From positions 18,335,347 through 18,399,346 of the forward strand of contig CM053335.1 in NCBI GenBank assembly GCA_028583605.1: a stretch of DNA of 64,000 nt, given 5' to 3'. The DNA is from Dastarcus helophoroides (taxonomy: Eukaryota; Arthropoda; Insecta; Coleoptera; Bothrideridae). Shown piece after piece: positions 24,993-35,315 of this stretch. The number at the start of each line of letters is the position of its first letter. Within the stretch, counting starts at the first letter, position 1. A program made the translations under genes and the position numbers. The notes beneath the pieces were generated by a model. The model worked only from the letters and a program-made list of their open reading frames with translations. It was not told the DNA's origin and did no database searches.

Positions 24993-25366
24993 TGTAACGC
25001 AATGTAAATAGATGAAATAGGATTTAGAATAGAATTATAGAATTTAGTAAATTAAACAAGTTTCTAGAAGGATCTGATAAGGGAAAAGCCGCCGCGATAA
25101 CGAAACAAACGGCATATAAGCGTTCCAGAAATTTCGGCAAACGATAAGCCTTATCTGCCGAAAAGTTCTAGAAGCCGGGAGCCAAAACTATAAAAGGCGG
25201 TCAGCTTTCCCTCGAATCAGTCAGTTAGAAGTCAGTGTAGTTAGTGGGTTAGCAATTAGTAAATAATAAGTGAGTTACTTGTTCAGTTGAAGTGTGCCGA
25301 GTTAATTTGGTAATAAAGAGGTGTAATCCATCGCGTGTAATCAATCGAACCGATAAGTCCGTAACA
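24993..25366 (+). mobile_element. Solo LTR, copy C, complete
   Basis: 374 bp, starting TGTAACGCAATG and ending GTCCGTAACA. TATAAAAG is at 25189-25196 and AATAAA at 25312-25317. It is flanked by the target duplication ATAT at 24989-24992 and 25367-25370. It carries the family's internal GATAACGAAACAAACGGC block, here with a GCCGCCGCG variant of the NotI-like GCGGCCGCG. No internal retrotransposon sequence is present. Confidence 0.8.
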
Positions 25367-25370
25367 ATAT

Positions 25371-26295
25371 CATTTTTTTTTAGAATTGAAATAGTCAAGG
25401 CCGTGCGATCATCAGCCATCCTTTATGCAACACTTTAACATAAACTTTTCACTCCCAACCCATTTCGAAGTTTCTCTAAAATTCTGACTTTTTTTAAAAA
25501 TTCGAATTTTTACAAATTCCTTTTATTTTCTCGAAATTTTGACTTACACAATTCAATTTTTGTTACCAAAATCTTATTTTATTTCGGATCAGGAAATTTC
25601 GATTTTTTATGGAATTCGATAGTGTTTTCGAAGTTTCCAATTGATTTTCGAAATTCTTTCTTTTCGTTCAAAATGTTACAAATCGCAACAAAATTCTACT
25701 TGACATTTCTGTTGCGTTTTTATCGTTAATAAAGTTTAATAGTTATGAAATTCTACTTTTTCTGAAAATTTCAACTTGCCATGTTTTTTTTTTCAAAATA
25801 CGAGTTTCCCAGAGCAATTCCACTTTTTTTAAGTTTGTCTTTTTTTTAAATCTTTATTTTTCTTAACATTAGGCTTTTTCTAAAGTTTTGACTTTTCGGC
25901 ATTTTCTGTTCTCGGAAATTTTGCTTTTTCTTGCAAAAATTTCTTTTTTTGTCAGTTTCCAAAAAATATTGTGATATAAATATTTTTAGAAATATCAAAA
26001 ACAGTATTTTTGATTTTTGATTTTTAAAATATTTGAAATATATTTAAAATTCACTTTTTTCTCCAGATTTCAAGATTGTGTTAAAAGTCAAACAGGTAAA
26101 GACGCAAAAATCCGTAAAAAAGATCGTTAGAAATATTGACTCTTTTTGGAATTTCATCAGTTTTCTATAAATTTCGACTTTTTTCTCAAAATTCGTCTAC
26201 TTTTGAATTTTTCTTGAAGTGATTGTGTGCAAAGCGATCTTTTTATAATGAATTCGACCTAAAGTGGTTAAGTTTCCTAACAATTTAAAAATGTC
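25371..26295. repeat. TCGAAATTT-type low-complexity block, mainly reverse orientation
   Basis: Irregular TTTCTCGAAATTTTGACTT-like and TTTTTCAAAA-like words, the reverse-strand image of the blocks at 16.2, 42.4 and 46.8 kb. No gene. Confidence 0.5.
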
Positions 26296-26299
26296 ATAG

Positions 26300-26498
26300 C
26301 ACCACATTGAGATTTTTACCGTCATATTGGAAGTTTTGACGCCATATTGGGATTTTTGGCACCATATTGGGATTATTAGCGCCATTTTGGGATTTTTGGC
26401 ACCGTATTGGGATTTTTGGCACCGTATTTGGATTTTTGGCGCCATATTGGGATTTTTAGTGCCATATTGTTATTTCTAGCGCCATATTGAGATTTTAA
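26300..26498. repeat. Tandem repeat GCCATATTGGGATTTTTGG, about 21 bp
   Basis: About nine to ten units with substitutions in the first bases (GCACC, GCGCC, CGCCA). No coding role; a minus-strand ORF through it is an artefact. Confidence 0.85.
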
Positions 26499-26499
26499 A

Positions 26500-27146
26500 T
26501 ATGGAGACTTGTTTGAACTATATTTCAAATTTCTTTTGAAGGACTTGTATGTGGTGCGATGTTTTCTGGTTGAAGATGTTAAGTTTTATTTAAAACACGC
26601 GGACAAGTCGCGGGGAAGTACCTGTAAAATTATAAAATGAAATTAAAAACACTCCTACAGATCACTCGTGACCAAATTATACAAATTATCAGCGCCGTAT
26701 ACTCGAGTAAGCAAGATGATTGTAGCTTTGAACATGACAGAAATTTCTGACGGTAATTAAACGAATTTATTGCCGCCCCTTTGTTTATCAGCGTTTTGTT
26801 CGCAAAACTTTACTTTGATGGTAAAATCGGGCTTGGGCGGCTCGGAAATTGTGCAAATCGTGAATACTTGGGCAAAAATTCGACTTACTTTCAGCTTACT
26901 CCTGCGAAGACTTCACGAGTTAATTGCGAGTGTAAAGCTCAGTGTACCGATAAAATATCGGGCTTTTGTACATTATTTGTTGAATACAAAACAATTACGG
27001 TTGTACCAACGACTTGTACAAGGAGATTTTTTCGGTTGTTTGTGGATTCCCCAAACTGTTTACCTAACAATAAATTTGGTTACATTTCTTTTGACATTTT
27101 TTTATTCTCTTCTGGCCAGCTGCATGCCAATATAATACTAATGAAC
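26500..27146. other. AT-rich DNA with two overlapping ORFs, not accepted as genes
   Basis: Two plus-strand ORFs of about 120 codons overlap in different frames at 26770-27152. Neither has recognisable motifs. Confidence 0.3.
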
Positions 27147-27430
27147 TCTTAAGTGTTGACTATTTCAGTCTAGGTCGTATTCTATTTAAAATACGCTTGT
27201 GGAGTTATTTCACAGTGTTTTCCACAGACCGATAGCTGGCGTGATACTTAGGACTTCACGCGGATGAATACCCTACTACTAGTCAACTCTTTAAACGTGC
27301 GCGCTTAGAGGGTTGCTTATTGCAGTCTAACTCGCATTCTACTAGCACTATGTTTGTGGAGCTATTCGACAGTTTCTTCCACAGACCGATAGCTGGCGCT
27401 ATACTTAGGTAATCACACGAATGAATACCT
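27147..27430 (+). repeat. Two-copy tandem duplication, about 157 bp
   Basis: The block CCACAGACCGATAGCTGGCG followed by a TACTTAGG word and GAATGAATACC-like end occurs at 27147-27272 and 27305-27430, diverged by roughly a fifth. The spacing is constant across the whole block. Function unknown. Confidence 0.75.
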
Positions 27431-27439
27431 CTTATTTTA

Positions 27440-27990
27440 GTGAGTCAAAGTGACGATCGAAATCTATCTTTGTTTCCCAAAGTTCGATAAAAGTTCAAAG
27501 CTATGGATTGGTCTATGTTTTCTAAATTAAAATAAAATCTCTACTACACACTCAAGGATCATCGATGTTGATAATAATTTCGCGAAAAGCGTGGGTGATC
27601 CAAGTGCAATAACTTGGTAATAATCGGATTGATAAAACATATTTTAACATCAATTTTCTAAATATGTAACTAATTAGGAAGCTTAACATTTTATGAAGTA
27701 TCCGATTAAATTGGACAAAAAAAAATCATATTCTTTCAAAAGCTGTTGAATGGGAGTCTTTTACAGATTACATACTAGGGTTCTCGTCTAAGAAACTTTA
27801 AAGAGAAGGCTGTTAAAAGTAAAAGCCGATTATAAATCTGTTCGTAGATAAAATAACTAATTAACTACGGTATTCACATCAGAATGAAAGCTGTGAGTCT
27901 TTATAGCCTGAAATAATTTTTAGATGTAAAATAACTTGCATGTAAATTGGCTGCATCAAAAGACTGATGGTAAAAAAAAAGCAGGCAATC
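27440..27990. other. Unique AT-rich DNA, no gene seen
   Basis: No supported exon. It leads into the head-motif copy at 27995. Confidence 0.35.
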
Positions 27991-27994
27991 ATAA

Positions 27995-28075
27995 GGACTG
28001 CCGACAGAAGTGAAAACTTAAATTGGAAAATAACTTTTTTTTTAATTTTCAACGCGACATTAGCGTGATAGTCTC
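27995..28075 (+). repeat. Dispersed head motif, copy 3, followed by a 22-mer unit
   Basis: GACTGCCGACAGAAGTGAAA at about 27997 is followed 40 bp later by ACGCGACATTAGCGTGATAG, one unit of the 22-mer that is amplified at 29.6-30.3 kb. This links the head motif and the 22-mer as parts of one element. Confidence 0.65.
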
Positions 28076-28079
28076 GCGA

Positions 28080-28795
28080 ACCCACGAGTTATTCCCCAAC
28101 GTCGCTTTAAAAATTGACAAAAAAATTAATTTTACGTAATCAATCTTACGAACGTATAAGCCGAGTCAGCTTTACATCTTTCGTAATAATTTTGTTGATT
28201 TTGAGGGATGAAACCTTCTGGCCTTGAGCGTAAGAAAATAATCTGTTCCAAAGTGTCAGAAGAAATATCTAAAATGCATAGGAATTAGTGCAACTTGAAC
28301 TACGACCAGATTTCAATATTCCTTTCCTTTCATGCTGCACTGATCTCATTTATGTTAACCATCGCACATTTTAATGGTTTTCAAGCGAGGAATTTTTAAA
28401 CTTAGAGGATCCATTTGCTCAAAACGTGCTAAGCTTTATTCTAAACTTTCCACATTAGAAATCCTTGTAATTTTACTCTTCAAACACGTCATTTTATTTA
28501 AGTGTATTTTATCGACGCTGTTATTTAAATATTACGAATGTTTCCAACTGATATTTTCAAAATTAATTAATAATAGCTGTACCTGCAAATAGATGCACTT
28601 TGGCGTAACATGCTAACTATATACAATTAGTGCACTTCCATAAGCACGCGTCACATCGCAACGTGACCCCACTAATAATTGAATTTGGCTTTATTGCTTT
28701 CAAATCAAGTTATGATTTATCTAATTACATTTAGTTGGGTCTAAATTCATTTACGAAGTAATTTTGTATGTATCATCTGTCAAGACAATAAAAAA
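28080..28795. other. Unique AT-rich DNA, no gene seen
   Basis: A 72-codon plus-strand ORF at 28374-28592 has no supporting signals. Nothing else is recognised. Confidence 0.35.
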
Positions 28796-28799
28796 AATT

Positions 28800-28838
28800 G
28801 CGCAATCATGGGGACTGTCAACAGAAGTGAAAACTTAC
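28800..28838 (+). repeat. Dispersed head motif, copy 4, abutting telomeric repeats
   Basis: GGGGACTGTCAACAGAAGTG and AAAACTTACC run directly into the CCTAA array with no spacer. Confidence 0.65.
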
Positions 28839-29458
28839 CTTACCCTAATCTAACCTAACCTAACCTAACATAACATAACATAACCTAACCTACCCTAACC
28901 TAACCTAACCTAACCTAACCTAACCTAACCTAACCTAACCTAACCTAACCTAACCTAACCTAACTTAACTTAACCTAGCCCAACCTAACCTAAACTAACC
29001 TAACCTACTCTAACCTATTTTAGCTCAACCCAACCCTACTCAACTAAACACAACCCAACCCAACCCAACCTAACCTAACCTAATCTGACCTGACCTAACC
29101 TAACCTAACATAACATAACCTAACCTAACCTACCTTAACCTAACCTAACCTAACCTAACCTAACCTAACCTAACCTAACCTAACCTAACTTCACCTAACC
29201 TAACCTAACCTTACCTAATCTAACCTAACTTAACTTAACCTAACCCAATCTAACCTAAACTAACCTAACCTACCCTAACCTATTTTAGCTCAACCCAACC
29301 CTACCCAACTAAACCCAACCCAACCCAACCCAACCTAACCTAACCCAACCCAACTCAACCCAACCCAACACAACCCAACCCAACCCAACCCAACCCAACC
29401 CAACCCAACCCAACCTAACCTAACCTAACTTAACCCAACCTGACCTAACTTAACCTAA
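28839..29458. repeat. Interstitial telomeric repeat block, CCTAA on the + strand
   Basis: About 620 bp of CCTAA pentamers, the complement of the insect telomere unit TTAGG, with long perfect runs at 28905-28960 and 29130-29200. CCCAA and CATAA variants become dominant in the right half. A roughly 250-bp segment appears twice (a TATTTTAGCTCAACCCAACC phrase near 29017 and 29280), so the block has itself been duplicated. Confidence 0.9.
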
Positions 29459-29481
29459 TCATAAACGAAGACTTTAAACTT

Positions 29482-29546
29482 GTCAACAAGCGATAGTGAG
29501 TTGGATTCTTACGTGGCAGGTCGCAGGTTCAATTCTCGGTGTTGAT
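29482..29546 (+). repeat. tRNA-like relic (SINE head candidate)
   Basis: GTCAACA at the start pairs with TGTTGAT at the end (one G-T), enclosing an A-box-like TAGTGAGTTGG and a B-box-like GGTTCAATTCT. The length of 65 bases is short for a tRNA and the T stem pairs poorly, so a decayed tRNA or SINE head is more likely. It sits just right of the telomeric block. Confidence 0.35.
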
Positions 29547-29594
29547 TAAGTATTTCTAATTCTATGACCCGTCTTTCTCATGTAGCTAAATATA

Positions 29595-30305
29595 ATGTTG
29601 ACATCAGTGTGTTGGTAATGCGATATTAGTGTGATGGTAACGCGACATGAGCGTGATGATAAAGCTAGCATGTTGGTAACGCGATATTAGCGTGATGGTA
29701 ACGCGACATGAGTGTGTTAATAACGCGACTTTGACGTGATGGTAACGCAACATGAACGTAATGATAACTATTAGCGTGATGGTAACGCGACATTAGCGTG
29801 ATGGTGACGCGACGTTAGCGTTATGGTAACGCGACATTAGCCTGATGGTAACGTGACATTGGCGTGATGGTAACGTGACATTGACGTGATGGTAACGCGA
29901 CATTAGCGTGATAATAAAGCTACCTTGTTGGTAACGCGATATTAGCGCAATGGTAATGCGACATTAGCTTGACGGTGAGGCGACATTAGAGTGATGTACG
30001 CGATATTAGCGCAATGGTAATGCGACATTAGCTTGACGGTGACGCGACATTAGAGTGATGGTAAGCGAAATAATCGTGATGGTAACGTTAGCGTGTTGGT
30101 AACGTGATATTATTGTATTGGTAACGCGACATGAGCGGGATGGTAACGCGACATGAGCGTAATGGTAACGCACGATTAGCGTGATGGTAACGGGGCTTGA
30201 GTGTGACAATAACGCGACATTAGCGTGACGGTAACGCGTCATTAGCATACGGGGACGCGACATTAGCGTGATGATAACGCTACATAAACGTGACGGTGAC
30301 GCCAA
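29595..30305. repeat. 22-mer tandem array GTGATGGTAACGCGACATTA(GC)
   Basis: About thirty diverged units of a 22-bp word. Internal higher-order duplication is visible: GCGCAATGGTAATGCGACAT occurs at about 29945 and 30010 with the same neighbours. Isolated units occur at about 18.96, 28.06 and 63.05 kb and in reverse near 5.36 and 6.37 kb. The 135-codon minus ORF at 30006-30413 is an artefact. Confidence 0.9.
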
Positions 30306-30309
30306 GCCA

Positions 30310-31658
30310 TTAAAAATCGCTGAACGCCCCAAGGAAGTTTTCACTTCAATATCTTTAAAATCAATGGCCCCCGCACGAAATATTTTCATTTTACCACCTT
30401 GAAACATTTCCATCTTTAACGCAGACTCTCACCAAGGACAAATATAAATTCTTTGATGGCCCGTTACATTACAAAAATCGTATTTAAGTGCTCGGTGTGG
30501 CCTTAAGCGAACGCCTAATGCCGGTAATATATTCAAATTGAGAGACTGCACCGCCATTTGAATAATTGTACCTGAGCGCTTGATCTAGTTATTTCCTTTA
30601 AAAAAGCTGCACAAATCTCCTTGAGGAATATTCATTTTCCATGGAAAAATTGACTCCGCGGGGAAGATTTTAATTTTTATTCGATGAGTCACGATGAAAA
30701 ATACACAATTTTAATACAAATTAGTTTCGTCGAAGCATTGACGTCGCGAGTGGTTTAATTTTGTAAGGGCCCTGGGTGGGGGCGTTCGAAAACAGTTTTT
30801 AATAAAATTTCGCCAACGGTAAATAGAAAAAACGTCAGAATTTTCCATTATGTTCGGTTATTTTTATCTCGAAAAGTAATTTATTGAGCACAGTCACTTT
30901 CGTGGGCTCTACATTTAATTTAATCCCAAATTAACTTACGGGCTACAATAACGCATTTCCTAAAAATTCCTGAATGGATAGTTTCCCAAAAAATGCAAAC
31001 GAAATCCAATTTTTTGTTGTTATTTTTCAGCGCGATACTCAATTTAATTTAACCAACATTGTAGGTGTCAATTAAATGTCTTAATGAAGCAGTCGAACGT
31101 GTTTCATTACAGAACATTTACTCGACATTATTAAAATTTAACATACCTAAACGAATGTCGCGCCGAGGGTGCTTGTATCTAATGGTCGTTGCTATCTATG
31201 ATGCAACCCATTATACAAGAAAATTGCTCGTTACTGGTGACCCATGTAACCTTGCTCAAGTCATACATCTCGGTTGCGACGTCCCAGCTTTTCAAACGAG
31301 CGATATCCAGTAACGAAAGCTGAGCGCCATTTTTTTTGGAAACTTTTCTTTATTCCATCAGTGGGCGTAGTTTTATTTATATCGCGCGATACACAAATCT
31401 GCAGACGCATTTATTAAATGTGCCCGATAATTAAGCTGTAACTGTTGCGGCTAATAGCGCATTAATTCGTCACGTCCGCCGAAACCTAAACCGAGCGGCT
31501 TTATCAATTTAAGAGGATTTTTCGTTTCATAAGCGCCCTTATAATGGTCGTTTTGGGTATATTGGCCACAAAGAAGCTCTCGAGATACCCATTAAGAGCC
31601 GCGTCTTAATTTAATTAAAGTCTGCTGATAGTCCTTTCGCTCAACTTTGATTGTTTCA
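30310..31658. other. Noncoding DNA upstream of the RFLamide start exon
   Basis: Comparatively complex, higher-GC sequence with several TAATTA/ATTAA homeodomain-type words between about 31,380 and 31,640. It ends with TTGATTGTTTCAG, a good splice acceptor at 31,658. It could be the last part of a 5' UTR intron with conserved regulatory DNA. An 82-codon ORF at 31065-31313 has no support. Confidence 0.4.
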
Positions 31659-31682
31659 GAGGAGCTATCGTGGAGCGAAGAT

Positions 31683-33340
31683 ATGATGGGATGGTGTATA
31701 AAAGTGGCCATTCTCCTTTCACTGAGGGTTCTCTCTTTAGCTACAGGTGTTTCTCATTCTGAACACCCGCCGGCCGACCTCATCGACGATAATTCGGTCA
31801 GCGATAACAGCGAGGGTAAGTCATTTTCGATAATCCAGATGACATCTGTTAAGTAATGTGCAGCACTACACATGGAGCAGAAAAATAGTCTGCTATGACC
31901 TGGCGATAGCAAAATTAGTTTTCTACATTTCTGAAAACCAATAACGTAAATTCTCTGAGTATCTGCTGCTTTCTAATTGGCAATATGGTGATAGATGCGA
32001 TCGCATCAAAATAACATTAAAACGAACTAATTAATGCGAGCAATTTATTAATGTAATTAAACCTTTCCAATGGCATCCAACTCTATATTTAAGGATTCAC
32101 ATATCCATCAAATTTATCGATAATTACCATTCTTTCGCGAGTAAATGGAAAGCATTTTTTTGCTCCTAGACAGTTGTTAAGCCTATCATAAGAAATCAAA
32201 AGTAGTGCCACCCAATATAAACCGATATCACTAACAAATTACTGTTTTTTATCTTTAAGAATCATTACATACACATGGTCCATTTTTCGACCATTGCCAT
32301 CGCGCTGATTTGTCTCGTCTCGTATTGTTCCAGATTATGAAAATATACCTGGACTGCTGGAGGATGCGAAATTCGATTATTTAACGAGAATTCTAGCCAA
32401 CATCTTAATCCACCCGTGGCCCAAAGGCGTCAGCCCTCTAATTTACGTAGAGAACAACCCCGTAGAGTACGATAATGAAGATATGAATTTCGAAAGCGAA
32501 AACGAACTCAGCCCGATGCCGTTTAAGAGGTCCAAATACTACAGGAAATATCCGTGGAAACGACAAAATTCTAGGTATGTAGGCAGCTACATTGTTTTTT
32601 ACTTTGTGGTTAGGTTAGGGTAGCTGCACTATTTATTTTATGTTTTGGTTAGGTTAGGCCAGTTGCACTATTTTTTTTATAACACAATATTTATTCCTAA
32701 TGTGGTTGACTCACACAATATTTTTCCTGATGTTGCCAATTCACACCGTGGGCATTCGCTAGGATTAAGGAGTTATCGCGTGGAAATGACGCGCACCCGG
32801 TTGCTAGGGTCGCAATAGGAGAAATAGTGGGCGTGGCTCCGGCGTATTCATAGAATATTAAAGACGCATACCTCTTCTGAGCAAAGATCTCTGTTTGATA
32901 GAAAATACATTCGAAATTTCGATCGTACCCCTGTTCAAATTGGCGAATTGAAAAGATATATTGCTTTACTCAACTGAACCATTAATTATGCAATAAGTCT
33001 AAACTTAATAAGATGAAATTTAGGGGTTTTCTCAAAATGAATTAGTTATATCTCGTCCTTTGCTGTACAGGAATTATTACTTGAAATCTTAAGTTACTTA
33101 ATCATTACCTGAAATCTTAAGTTGCTTAAGTTTCATTTCAAGTCGACCTAAAGAACATTTGTTTTCAGATACGATGCAGAGAACAGATACTTGTGTCAGC
33201 CGTCTAAGGACGATGTGTACAGATTGCTTGTAGCACTTCACGAAGCCAGACAAGGAAATAGGGGAAGCACTATTAACTTCTGCAATCGGAAGCGACCCGC
33301 ATCGGCCATCTTCACTAATATCCGATTCCTTGGAAAATAA
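31683..33340 (+). CDS. RFLa: RFLamide-type neuropeptide precursor, three coding exons
   Basis: Exons 31683-31815, 32334-32574 and 33169-33340 join in frame to 181 residues. Donors are GTAAGT, GTATGT; acceptors end TTCCAG and TTTTCAG. I start at the first ATG after the 5' acceptor at 31658. Residues 1-22 (MMGWCIKVAILLSLRVLSLA...) form a signal peptide. Processing sites are FKR at 108-110, WKR at 119-121 and RKR at 165-167. The last 14 residues, PASAIFTNIRFLGK, follow RKR and end in GK, so the expected product is PASAIFTNIRFL-amide. This is the peptide type reported in stick insects and other insects as RFLamide; identity rests on my recognition of the C-terminus. Two cysteines, C134 and C163, flank a conserved-looking helical spacer and could form a disulfide in a longer intermediate. 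AATAAA at 34254-34259 is a candidate polyadenylation signal. Confidence 0.85.
32603..32680 (+). repeat. Two-copy direct repeat in RFLamide intron 2
   Basis: GGTTAGGTTAGG followed by a GTTGCACTATTT-like word occurs twice with about 40-bp spacing, including a tiny TTAGG stretch. Confidence 0.6.
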
Positions 33341-33865
33341 TTTAGACGTTTTTATTCGATAAACTCATCGACTGATCCTTTAACAGTAATATGATAAGTA
33401 ATCCTTTCTTATTTGCCCCCGGTCATTGCATTCGTTGGAAATTACTGCTGTGAGGTGCTAGTCGTGAATTAAAGCTTCAAATATCATCAAATGTTAATAA
33501 TTATAATCGTCAAAGCTGGAGTTACTAAACCAGCACGAGTTGAAACCAAATTCCATGGGCTTTATTAATTAAAATTTAATTATTTTTAGGTTGTCGACTG
33601 CACATCGAAGCAGATATGCATGCTTATAACATGACTAGTTTAAATCATCACAGTACTCTTCATTCGAATGCGCCCTTGCTCTTATATGCATCCCATACTA
33701 TTTTTGCGATTGTATTCAATTACACAGAGTGGTCACGAAATTATTTGAATTAGAGACCCGTACCAACAATAAACAAGTTTAGAAAAAGCGGTTCAACAAT
33801 TTCAAATTTTGCCAAAGATTCGTTTAGCTTCATTAATGATTTTCGCCGTCTTGGAATCCTGGAAG
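33341..33865 (+). other. Probable RFLamide 3' UTR, no further gene
   Basis: No ORF of note. If the AATAAA at 34254 is used, the 3' UTR is about 0.9 kb and includes the 18-mer repeat at 33868-34030. Confidence 0.35.
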
Positions 33866-33867
33866 TT

Positions 33868-34030
33868 TGGTTAGTTTTACTAGTTTGGTTGGTTTTACTA
33901 GTTTGGTTAGTTCAGCTAGTTTGGTTGGTTTTACTACTTTGGTTGGTTTTACTAGATTGGTTAGTTTTGATAGTTAGCTTAATTTTACTGGTTTGGTTAA
34001 TTTTACTGGTTTGATTAATTTTACTATTTT
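33868..34030. repeat. Tandem repeat TTTGGTTGGTTTTACTAG, 18 bp
   Basis: About nine units with T/A and G/A changes. Located in the probable 3' UTR of the RFLamide gene. Confidence 0.85.
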
Positions 34031-34039
34031 AATAAACTA

Positions 34040-35025
34040 GTTTCACTCCATATTGCAGTAAATCTTACCATTTTAGTGAAGAACGCCCTTGTAACTTTTT
34101 CGATAAATCAAACTATGTACTTGTTGAAAAATATTAGACATATCTAACGATACAATTGATCTGTTCATGTGTGATTTTAAGACTGTTAGTTTGGTAGATT
34201 ATTTACTCGTTGTGTTTTCTCGTATGTATATGTGGATAACTATGAAATTGTAAAATAAATAAGTATACTATAAACTTTATTTTATTACCTTTGACATAAA
34301 TTGTAAATGTTTAGTTCTTATTGTTGTACAAAAAATGTATTTTAATAAAACTTACAACCGTACCACAGCATTTTCAACTCTAATTAATTAATCAAACACT
34401 AAAAAGTGTTTAAATAAAAGCTAATTTGTTAAAAGCAAATATCAAAACGTCAGATCTTTCTAGCAGTAGAATTTTAGACTAATTATGTGTTTGTTGTCAC
34501 TTTTTCAGTTTTATTAAAATCTTCACAATCTATTTCTGTAAAATTTACTCTCTTTAGATTATCAACTTTGAATAGCCTAGTAGATAAATTAAGTGGCAAA
34601 TCTGAAAGCATACAATTATTGACGAAATTATATACCTTTCTAAACTTTATTCGCTTACCAATCACATTAGCTTTAATAGGTTCACACATCGTTACGTTTT
34701 TTTGTTCAATTAAAACATCACAAATATTTGAATACTTCGAGCTTTCAATGATACCACATATCTCTGAAAATTAAAGTAAAACTAGAGAAAAAAATTTCCC
34801 TCTTTTTATTGTTTCAAAACGCAACACAGAGCTTATGGCATCATATGTTTTATTTTGGAAAATTAAATCAAAGAGATTAAGAATTCAAGTTTAAAGTGAA
34901 GTGGGGGCTAAATATTGATAGTGTAAAACAAAAAGGGTTAAAATTTACACCTAAACTAAAAACTTAAAAATAAAAGATTGAAATTTGCAATTAAAGAGCA
35001 ACAAAATTCAATTCTTTTTAAAAAA
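34040..35025. other. AT-rich intergenic DNA between convergent genes
   Basis: Overlapping short ORFs on both strands at 34483-34774 share the same bases and lack motifs. No gene is accepted. Confidence 0.35.
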
Positions 35026-35029
35026 ATAT

Positions 35030-35160
35030 GATTTCGAAAATTGATATACAAATCTTGTCCCCCGAAAGATTAAAAAATACAAGAAAAGTTGTTCTACCGC
35101 ATTTCGATAGCCAAGCTATCATTTTCAGGGAGATATTGGATTTCGATATTTTAAAAAACA
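35030..35160 (+). repeat. Half copy of the foldback element at 42203-42440
   Basis: It matches one arm of the foldback: ATACAAATCTTGTCCCC, an AAAGATTAAAAAA stretch, then ATTTCGATAGCCAAGCTATC. The second arm is missing. Confidence 0.7.
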
Positions 35161-35315
35161 AATCAAAACTCCTCAAACTCGAAATTAAGTGAAGAAAACT
35201 GAAATTTTAAAATTATTATTAAAGTTAAATCTAAATTTTGAGTCTCAAAGTGAAATTTTCGTGCAACAAATTAAATTAAATTTATATCCGACACTTGCGA
35301 AAAATGGTCAGTGCT

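Noticed and set aside
26770..27152. Two overlapping ORFs of about 120 codons
   Set aside because: Different frames over the same bases, no motif, no splice or start context.
28839..29458. True chromosome end
   Set aside because: Unique DNA, repeats and genes continue on both sides, so the block is interstitial.
30006..30413. 135-codon minus ORF
   Set aside because: Mostly translation of the 22-mer array (repeated ANVALPSR-like words).
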